The notes under the pieces: model-generated
Told to the model about the DNA's origin: nothing
Databases searched by the model: none
The model's input: only the letters and a program-made list of their open reading frames with translations
Translations under genes and position numbers: made by a program
NCBI GenBank assembly: GCA_003281505.1
Contig: QCBU01000003.1
Coordinates: 1-64,000, forward strand
Direction: 5' to 3'
Source: Prochlorococcus sp. AG-347-J14
GTDB lineage: Bacteria > Cyanobacteriota > Cyanobacteriia > PCC-6307 > Cyanobiaceae
DNA length: 64,000 bases
Part shown: positions 58,951 to 64,000 of the stretch, piece after piece
How the letters are laid out: every line of letters starts with the position of its first letter
Position numbering within the stretch: position 1 is the stretch's first letter

Positions 58951-59670
58951 CTAAAGCATTCCAAATCCCTTAATTCTTTTTTCTGATTTATATCCTGCTT
59001 GTACGAATTGAGTATTATCAGTGCCTACATCATAAAGAGTATAATTTTTTCCTGCCCCAATACCGATAACAGCTTTTTGCGGAACTTTCTGCTCTTTCTT
59101 ACGATTTCCATTTAAATCCTCTACTTCAGAATTAACAGTTCCTTCTGTCAATTCCAAATGAAACTGTTCTTTGCTTCTTGCAGTAAATAATCTGTTTACC
59201 TGAAGACGTGTAAGTCTATCAAGAAGTGTCAGTGGCGGCGTATCTAGTGTTAAATTTTCGCCAATATCTTTTGAGCTTCCGTGAATTAAACCACAATCAA
59301 GTTCAACAAATCCAAATTGAAGTGCTGCTATCCAATCAAGAAATGATTTGTCTACAGCATTCGTAAGAGACTTAACTACTTCTTCACCCTTATTTATTCT
59401 CAAAGCTTCAGCTCTTTGATCCCCGCGGTAACCACTTTCCAAGAGGATTTGTTCTTCCCACCAACCATATATACACCATGGTTGTAAATCATTACTTTTT
59501 GGATTAATTAACCTATGGAGAAGCCTATTACAGTTTTTTTCAGGACCTATCATATCCCCCAAAACAAAAAGAGTTATATTACCTGGAGTTTTTTTTAAGT
59601 CTTTTTGAATAAGTTCATAAGTATCTAGATCCCCTTTAAGACCACTTACGAGTGCCCAGCGTTCTATCAT
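58951..59670 (-). CDS. metallophosphoesterase-like protein, degenerate active site
   Basis: 239 residues. Starts MIERWALVSGLKGDLDTYEL, where the phosphoesterase DxH motif is replaced by SGLKGD. FVLGDMIGPEKNCNRLL keeps the GD motif, WWEEQ occupies the GNHD position, and CGLIHGSS keeps one His. This suggests a phosphoesterase fold that has lost metal ligands, maybe regulatory. It overlaps the active-looking relative upstream by 4 bases. Confidence 0.75.
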   Translation of the reverse strand: MIERWALVSGLKGDLDTYELIQKDLKKTPGNITLFVLGDMIGPEKNCNRLLHRLINPKSNDLQPWCIYGWWEEQILLESGYRGDQRAEALRINKGEEVVKSLTNAVDKSFLDWIAALQFGFVELDCGLIHGSSKDIGENLTLDTPPLTLLDRLTRLQVNRLFTARSKEQFHLELTEGTVNSEVEDLNGNRKKEQKVPQKAVIGIGAGKNYTLYDVGTDNTQFVQAGYKSEKRIKGFGML

Positions 59671-60482
59671 CTTTCACAAACATGAGATGCATCTTCAGCT
59701 TGTTCTGCAAATTCGAATCCATTTTTTAAACGCCATGCAAAAATCGGAGGAAGACCGGCATCTATTATTGCTTTACAAGTAAGTTCAAGATCATATTCCA
59801 CTTCTCTAATTTTTACTTCATTTGTGACTTCGTTATGAACAACATAAGTAGCTTTAGTTCCTCCATGCCTTGGCTCTCCTACTGAACCTGCATTTACTAT
59901 TCTTCGCATCGGCAATTGAATTTCTTTTTCTTGAATATCTTTTGGGGCAGCGTTTTTTATTTTTACAGCAATTGAACCATCTGCTAATTCGCGAATATAA
60001 GGTTGATGAGTATGACCACAAAATAAAATCTCTGCTCTAGCATTTTCAACTCTCTCCAGAGCTGCAAATGCATCCATATCGGGTAGAAGATATTCATGTT
60101 GACTATTGGGACTGCCATGAACAAAAAGACATTTATCTTTACGTATTGAGTAGGGTAGATTAGCCAGATAATCCTTATTTTCTTTAGTTAATTTATCCGT
60201 AGTCCATTGATGAGCAAAATGACCTCTCTTTTCAGCAAGCTGAGAAGGATAACTACAATCGCAAGCATCTAATCCATCAACAACGTCTTCGTCCCAACAT
60301 CCCTGACAAGTAGGAATTTTTTTATCTCTTATTAACTCAATAACCTCATTAGGTTGAGGACCATAACCCACTAGATCTCCTAGACAGGTAATATTTGTAA
60401 TTCCTTGAAGTTCAATATCTTTTAAGACAGCCTCTACTGCAGGTAAATTTGCATGTAAACATGAGATGACAGCTTGATTCAT
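59667..60482 (-). CDS. metallophosphoesterase (calcineurin-like)
   Basis: 271 residues. ISCLHANLPAVEAVL (DxH position carries C-L-H), CLGDLVGYGPQPNEVIELI (GD), CWDEDV in place of GNHD, FVHGSP and LFCGHTHQPYIREL (GHTH): the Calcineurin-like family with YfcE-type layout. A Cys-rich insert CQGCWDEDVVDGLDACDC is unusual and may bind zinc. Middle gene of a three-gene minus-strand operon with a COG0523 protein. Confidence 0.85.
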   Translation of the reverse strand: MNQAVISCLHANLPAVEAVLKDIELQGITNITCLGDLVGYGPQPNEVIELIRDKKIPTCQGCWDEDVVDGLDACDCSYPSQLAEKRGHFAHQWTTDKLTKENKDYLANLPYSIRKDKCLFVHGSPNSQHEYLLPDMDAFAALERVENARAEILFCGHTHQPYIRELADGSIAVKIKNAAPKDIQEKEIQLPMRRIVNAGSVGEPRHGGTKATYVVHNEVTNEVKIREVEYDLELTCKAIIDAGLPPIFAWRLKNGFEFAEQAEDASHVCER

Positions 60483-60489
60483 TTTTTAG

Positions 60490-61272
60490 TTAACGGCGAG
60501 CAGTTTGTAGTTGTGAATTTCTAAGTGAAGTTTGATGATGATCTAGTACAGCATCATTAAGAAGACAATTATGAATCGTTGATTTTATTGACTCGAAGTT
60601 TAAATTTTTCCCTTGCATAACAATTTCAGAACATCTTTCTGGTCTTCCATTAAGAGGGGCAACTTGGTTTAATGTTTGATATTGAGATCCTTGCTGACTG
60701 ACTATCCAGTTAAACAAGATGTAACGCCCATCCGGCAAGTTCATTAATGCTTTTGCTCTATAAACATCCCCATAAGCACCATTAACTAATTCAAACCAAA
60801 AAGTATTCAAGCTTGCAGGATCCCAAATATGCTTTTTAAGATCAAGGCTTATTGATTCAATTGCTCTAAAATCTAAAGTATCTTTAATTGATAATTCTGA
60901 ATCTCTACCAAAATGAAGATATCTATTTGGCTGAAGATTATATTTTTCAAGTTCATTAATAATTCTCAGATCAACTCCATTAATACCTTGAGATTTAGGT
61001 ATAAAAAATTGTGGAAATTCAATAATAATCAAAATGTTTTCTTTATCTTTCTCTAATATTGAGTTTGAAATAGATAAGTCTAATAAGTTAGGAATTTGAT
61101 CTTTCAAAAAAGCAAAATCAATTTTTGAATTTATAGCTTGCTCTAAATTAATTTCTGAATAGCCTCCAAGACGTATATAACCACATTTTCCAGAATGATT
61201 CTTAAAAGTATTTAGTATCCAATTTGTTTTACCGCATCCCGGCGACCCTGATATTAACCAAACTTGACTCAT
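60490..61272 (-). CDS. COG0523/CobW-like P-loop GTPase
   Basis: 260 residues from ATG 61272 (MSQVWLISGSPGCGKTNWIL); an in-frame ATG at 61356 would add residues upstream of the normal start and cover the Zur-like box. Walker A SGSPGCGKT, then ILIIIEFPQF at the Walker B position, and a C-terminal CobW_C-type domain (WFELVNGAYGDVYRAKALMNLPDGRYILFNWI, GRPERCSEIVMQGKNL). COG0523 proteins deliver metals, often zinc under starvation. The usual CxCC metal motif is not seen. Likely first gene of the operon. Confidence 0.82.
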   Translation of the reverse strand: MSQVWLISGSPGCGKTNWILNTFKNHSGKCGYIRLGGYSEINLEQAINSKIDFAFLKDQIPNLLDLSISNSILEKDKENILIIIEFPQFFIPKSQGINGVDLRIINELEKYNLQPNRYLHFGRDSELSIKDTLDFRAIESISLDLKKHIWDPASLNTFWFELVNGAYGDVYRAKALMNLPDGRYILFNWIVSQQGSQYQTLNQVAPLNGRPERCSEIVMQGKNLNFESIKSTIHNCLLNDAVLDHHQTSLRNSQLQTARR

Positions 61273-61309
61273 AAAAAATACTAACTTATGTATAAAATTT
61301 ACACCATAA

Positions 61310-61324
61310 TGAAAATGAAAATCG
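61310..61324 (-). promoter_or_regulatory. Zur/Fur-like box upstream of the COG0523 operon
   Basis: TGAAAATGAAAATCG resembles the cyanobacterial Zur box core TGATAATNATTATCA at 11 positions by hand comparison. It sits 38 bases before the chosen start at 61272. COG0523 genes are classical Zur targets, so zinc control of the operon is plausible. Imperfect palindrome; low complexity of the region weakens it. Confidence 0.4.
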
Positions 61325-61565
61325 TTTTTGTTTTTATTTTTAGATATTGATTGCAAAAAACAAATAGGTTTTTGGAATGAAATTCAGAGGGCTATATTTC
61401 TAACAAAACGAATGATCTTGATGTTATTAAAACTGTCTTGGAACTTCAAACTATTAAAGTGATTTAGCAAACCTATGAGTTTTATATTTATCTGAGTATT
61501 TTTACTTATATGTTGAGTTGAAGACTTTAAATAATTAATGCTTGTTTTGGGTTTATATATAAGTC

Positions 61566-61721
61566 ATGGATAAAGAACATTTAATTGATTTAATATCTAA
61601 TAGCATTATTTCTGAGATTAAAGATCTCAAAATTAATGAGGAAAAATTGATCGCAAATAATTATTTAAATAATCTGAATTTAAATCAGCTTAGAATAATT
61701 TCTAAAGAATTTATTTTGTAA
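61566..61721 (+). CDS. small protein of the MDKxHLIxLISNS family
   Basis: 51 residues: MDKEHLIDLISNSIISEIKD, LKINEEKLIANNYLNNLNLN, QLRIISKEFIL. Same length and ends as the 20653 protein, 41 kb away. It lies between repeats B and C, showing that the island carries copies of genes also present elsewhere. Confidence 0.7.
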   Translation: MDKEHLIDLISNSIISEIKDLKINEEKLIANNYLNNLNLNQLRIISKEFIL

Positions 61722-61799
61722 TTTTTATTGAATATTTATTTAAATAAATGAGATTTTCTTCACTATCATTTGAATTTTAATAAGTTAATACCATTTAAT

Positions 61800-61985
61800 A
61801 TGAATGATTCAGAAGAATTTAAACCTAGCCTTAAACAAATAAATGAGGATATCAGACCTACATGGGAAGATATCAAAAAACAATCAGAAGTTTTAGTTAA
61901 CAAACTTGGTTGCCCTAGATCATTTGTAGGAGGGATGCTTCATGCAATAGCAAGCGACTTCTCTGATATGAAAACTTGGGAATAA
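61800..61985 (+). CDS. small conserved protein
   Basis: 61 residues from ATG 61800: MNDSEEFKPSLKQINEDIRP, TWEDIKKQSEVLVNKLGCPR, SFVGGMLHAIASDFSDMKTW E. A TTG at 61770 could add 10 residues. Helical, soluble. Followed by a strong terminator at 62056. No family recognised. Confidence 0.7.
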   Translation: MNDSEEFKPSLKQINEDIRPTWEDIKKQSEVLVNKLGCPRSFVGGMLHAIASDFSDMKTWE

Positions 61986-62055
61986 ATGACTTAATAGAAC
62001 TTTGGGATTTATTAGCAGTCAGAAATACCATAAATAATCTCTGCGATATTGTCAA

Positions 62056-62084
62056 AAAGAAGGGATTAATACCCTTCTTTTTTT
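62056..62084 (+). terminator. rho-independent terminator
   Basis: AAAGAAGGG (62056-62064) - ATTAATA - CCCTTCTTT (62072-62080) followed by T's. Ends the 61800 transcript just before repeat C. Confidence 0.88.
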
Positions 62085-62176
62085 CTTGAATAGCAATCTA
62101 TGAATCTCTTCCCTTTAAACGAAATTTAATGGATAATAAATTCATATTCAAAGAAGTTACCCAAACTTTACTCAAA

Positions 62177-62354
62177 CCCCATATATTCCCCGAGATCCAA
62201 TGCCACAACAGGAACCTAGCTACTGGCTAATGAACCATGTGCCAGTAGTCATAGCAATGGATTTCAAAAATCAGATAAATTCCGTCCACACATCGTCCAC
62301 ACTTTTCGCGATTGACAGTAGATCTACAATAAGGGGCAATTAGCTCCTTTTTTT
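62177..62354 (+). repeat. island repeat C: EVE-gene 5' end, 23-bp core, 11-bp doublet, terminator
   Basis: CCCCATATATTCCCC (62177); ATG 62200 begins MPQQEPSYWLMNHVPVV; 23-bp core 62223-62245 (CTGGCT, spacer AATGAACCATG, TGCCAG, five of six arm pairs kept); tandem 11-bp pair CGTCCACACat/CGTCCACACtt (62283-62304); GATTGACAGTAGATCTACAA (62310); terminator AAGGGGC-AATTA-GCTCCTT + T's (62331-62354). The frame from 62200 stays open to 62343, but it runs through the terminator and is unlikely to be a gene. Confidence 0.78.
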
Positions 62355-62507
62355 GTGAAAAGTTATCTTATATCAGGTTTAGTAGATGAATACAGAATCA
62401 AGACTAATCTTTTTGCAATTTCTCCTAATCATGCAATAAAGGTTTTTCAGCAAAAATATCCAGAAGCTGAAGATATTTATGTCATACAGAATTTATTTAA
62501 GAAATGA
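62355..62507 (+). CDS. small soluble protein
   Basis: 50 residues from GTG 62355, immediately after the repeat C terminator: MKSYLISGLVDEYRIKTNLF, AISPNHAIKVFQQKYPEAED, IYVIQNLFKK. A beta-hairpin followed by a helix (SPNHAIKVFQQKYPEA) recalls small phage/host DUFs. ATGA overlap with the next gene. Confidence 0.65.
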   Translation: MKSYLISGLVDEYRIKTNLFAISPNHAIKVFQQKYPEAEDIYVIQNLFKK

Positions 62508-63016
62508 TCCGCTTCATAGTCCCACTATTTTTTGCTCTCGCTTTACCAAATCCTATTAATGCAGAAGAATTACCAAAAAGACTTTATGGTTCATGGCAAT
62601 TTACAGGAACAGCTGGTGAAGCTGTAATTGGAGAACTCACAATCACTAAAGACTATGTGGCGTATGGATCATCTCTTAATGGAGTTTGTAGTGACTCATA
62701 TAAGGTTAAAAGATTAAAAGATGATAATGACTATCCTGATAATTTAGTGGAAGATACAAGAGGTTATATCTCCTACAGGACCTATAGATTAATTCTTGAT
62801 AATCCTGAAAATTGTGTCCACAAAGATGATACCCTCCAAATATCTTTTGAGCAGATTCCAATGGGGTCCTTTAAAACTATTTATCCTGATGAGCCTAAGT
62901 TTATTAATAAAATCAGTTTGGTTACATATATAGATGGGAAAGTTTCTGGTTGGTATTCAAATGGATTTAGATTATCGGAATATATTAGAAAGCCCTGGTC
63001 ATGGGGAGTCTTATGA
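62504..63016 (+). CDS. hypothetical exported protein
   Basis: 170 residues. Signal peptide MIRFIVPLFFALALPNPINA with cleavage before EELP. The mature part looks lipocalin/beta-rich: LYGSWQFTGTAGEAVIGELTI, VCSDSYKVKRL, YRTYRLILDNPENCVHKDD, with two cysteines likely in a disulfide. Coupled by ATGA overlaps to genes on both sides. Not recognised. Confidence 0.75.
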   Translation: MIRFIVPLFFALALPNPINAEELPKRLYGSWQFTGTAGEAVIGELTITKDYVAYGSSLNGVCSDSYKVKRLKDDNDYPDNLVEDTRGYISYRTYRLILDNPENCVHKDDTLQISFEQIPMGSFKTIYPDEPKFINKISLVTYIDGKVSGWYSNGFRLSEYIRKPWSWGVL

Positions 63017-63900
63017 TCAGAAATGAGTATCGTCCACTAAATAATAAGTTTAGACTCTTTGGTTACATAGTTTCCCTTATAGGATTATTTAAAATAACTA
63101 TTCCTCAAAATCAATGGCTTCTTATTCCAGTACTTATTCAGAATTTCTACACTCTTAGAGCTTTAAAAAATGGACCTCATAAAGATATTTTCTCGGAATT
63201 TAAGGGAGATACTAGTCCTCTAAAAGATCTTTTAAGAATTTTTATAGTTGGATTAGTAGGCTTTTTATATTTAATGAACGTTGGAGCAGGATTTGCTGTG
63301 ATTGTTTATTCAATAGCACAAGAGAGATTTACAATTGGATTACTAGGAATACTATGTGCAGGTAGCACTCTTTATTTAGTAGGGGTAACCTTTAATCCTG
63401 ATTTTGGAAGTAATATCAAGCAAAAAAATTCAGATCAAAAAGAAGATAAAAACCTCTTAGATATTCCAGTTAATTGGGCAAAAGATAAAGTGGATTCTTT
63501 TACAACTAGACTTCCAGAAAAAGAAACAATAGAAAGATTAGGAAATATTTTTAACCTTACAGTTACTGCATCAGAAAATATCTACGAAGCAGCCAAAAAG
63601 TTAGCAAAGACAAGAGGTAAATCAACACCGAATTTAGATGATATAAACAAAATACTCTCAGAATCTTCGCTCCAAAGATTAACTTTCAATGAAATGGGAG
63701 GTCTCTCAATAGATTATGAATATAAAGAACCTAAGCTATCAAAAAGAAAAAAAGTTTTAAAAGAAAAAAGAGAAATAAAATCATCACCAAAAAATAGTTC
63801 AACAAAAGACCAATTAAAAGAATACAAAGAATTATTTGATGAAGGTTTAATAAGTGAAGAGGAATATTCTGTACTAAAGAAAAAAGCTTTAGATTTATAA
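63013..63900 (+). CDS. membrane protein with C-terminal SHOCT domain
   Basis: 295 residues from ATG 63013 (MIRNEYRPLNNKF), chosen over ATG 63001 because it gives the ATGA overlap. Helices LFGYIVSLIGLFKI, LLIPVLIQNFY, IFIVGLVGFLYLMNVGAGFAVIVYS, FTIGLLGILCAGSTLYLVG occupy 10-135; a long polar region follows. The end TKDQLKEYKELFDEGLISEEEYSVLKKKAL is a SHOCT domain, an oligomerisation motif. Last gene of the cassette before repeat D. Confidence 0.78.
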   Translation: MIRNEYRPLNNKFRLFGYIVSLIGLFKITIPQNQWLLIPVLIQNFYTLRALKNGPHKDIFSEFKGDTSPLKDLLRIFIVGLVGFLYLMNVGAGFAVIVYSIAQERFTIGLLGILCAGSTLYLVGVTFNPDFGSNIKQKNSDQKEDKNLLDIPVNWAKDKVDSFTTRLPEKETIERLGNIFNLTVTASENIYEAAKKLAKTRGKSTPNLDDINKILSESSLQRLTFNEMGGLSIDYEYKEPKLSKRKKVLKEKREIKSSPKNSSTKDQLKEYKELFDEGLISEEEYSVLKKKALDL

Positions 63901-63969
63901 CCTCTAAAAAATCCCGAAAAAAATAAATTAAATATCTCTCAAGTTTTATTTATACACGAGGCAAGGAGA

Positions 63970-64000
63970 TACCCCCATACAACAACATCACTTTCCTAAA
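63970..64000 (+). repeat. island repeat D, cut by the window end
   Basis: ACCCCCATACAACAACATCA followed by CTTTCCTAAA matches the opening block of copy B (CCCCATACCAAAAATCACTT TCCTAAAA). The EVE-like start and core would lie just beyond 64,000. Confidence 0.6.

Noticed and set aside
62200..62343. 47-residue frame running through repeat C
   Set aside because: It crosses the core, the 11-bp doublet and the terminator stem; the other copies stop right after the EVE-like start, so this is an accidentally open frame.
1..64000. CRISPR arrays, insertion sequences, prophage genes, rRNA
   Set aside because: No regularly spaced repeats, transposase or integrase motifs, phage structural genes or rRNA segments were seen on either strand.

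Overview
The window is AT-rich (roughly 70% A+T by eye), gene-dense, and full of very small genes. Gene families point to a marine picocyanobacterium, most likely a high-light-adapted Prochlorococcus: several single-helix high-light-inducible (hli) proteins, membrane fatty-acid desaturases, a photosystem II S4-domain protein, the Sll0783-0787-type nitrilase cluster, and dozens of 30-60 residue one-helix or cysteine-bearing proteins. No rRNA, CRISPR array, transposase, integrase or phage structural gene was seen. There is one tRNA, tRNA-Val(GAC).

Layout. 0-16 kb is ordinary backbone: prmA (cut by the window edge), serA, an S4 protein, tRNA-Val, an ICMT-like membrane protein, a PPOX flavoprotein, DoxX, a photolyase-like protein, a stand-alone NAD-ligase adenylation domain, an SDR, murD, a pirin, DUF1643, DUF2214, a GAF protein and a BaiN/YhiN flavoprotein. 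16-38 kb is a looser region of tiny membrane or cysteine-bearing genes on both strands. They are interspersed with two desaturases, three hli genes, a DUF938 methyltransferase, an LptF/G-type permease, a GT39/GT83-type glycosyltransferase and several structured non-coding candidates. 38-46 kb holds a LOG-family protein and then a seven-gene minus-strand operon. Its order (ureohydrolase, HypA-like, HypB-like, binding protein, permease, ATPase) matches the guanidine hydrolase locus of Synechocystis (sll1077-1082), followed here by a Rieske oxygenase. 49-55 kb is a complete Nit1C cluster: nitrilase, radical SAM, acetyltransferase, AIR-synthase-like protein, two small family members and a divergent flavoprotein. 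It is preceded by an NtcA-like site.

55.5-64 kb looks like a modular island. A composite sequence recurs at about 55.55, 58.43 and 62.18 kb, and begins again at the right edge (63.97 kb). Each complete copy contains the first ~15 codons of an EVE-domain gene (NYWLMKSEP-like). At the exact point where homology ends there is a 23-bp core with inverted arms (CTGGCT / AGCCAG in the best copy). Each copy also has a tandem pair of 11-bp words. Between the copies lie three gene packages: small ORFs; a COG0523 GTPase with two metallophosphoesterases behind a Zur-like box; and a secreted protein with a SHOCT protein. My reading is that the 5' end of an EVE gene has served repeatedly as an insertion site for small cassettes. 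Each cassette would bring a new promoter and start for the gene. This predicts an intact EVE gene just beyond position 64,000.

Recurring small-protein families tie the small-gene regions together: CP12-like Cys-x8-Cys peptides, an 'NTxWLDxLIN' family (three copies), twin CX3C proteins, an 'MDKxHLIxLISNS...SKEFIL' pair, an acidic 'DDQDGG' pair, and an 'FxKLxExExH' pair.
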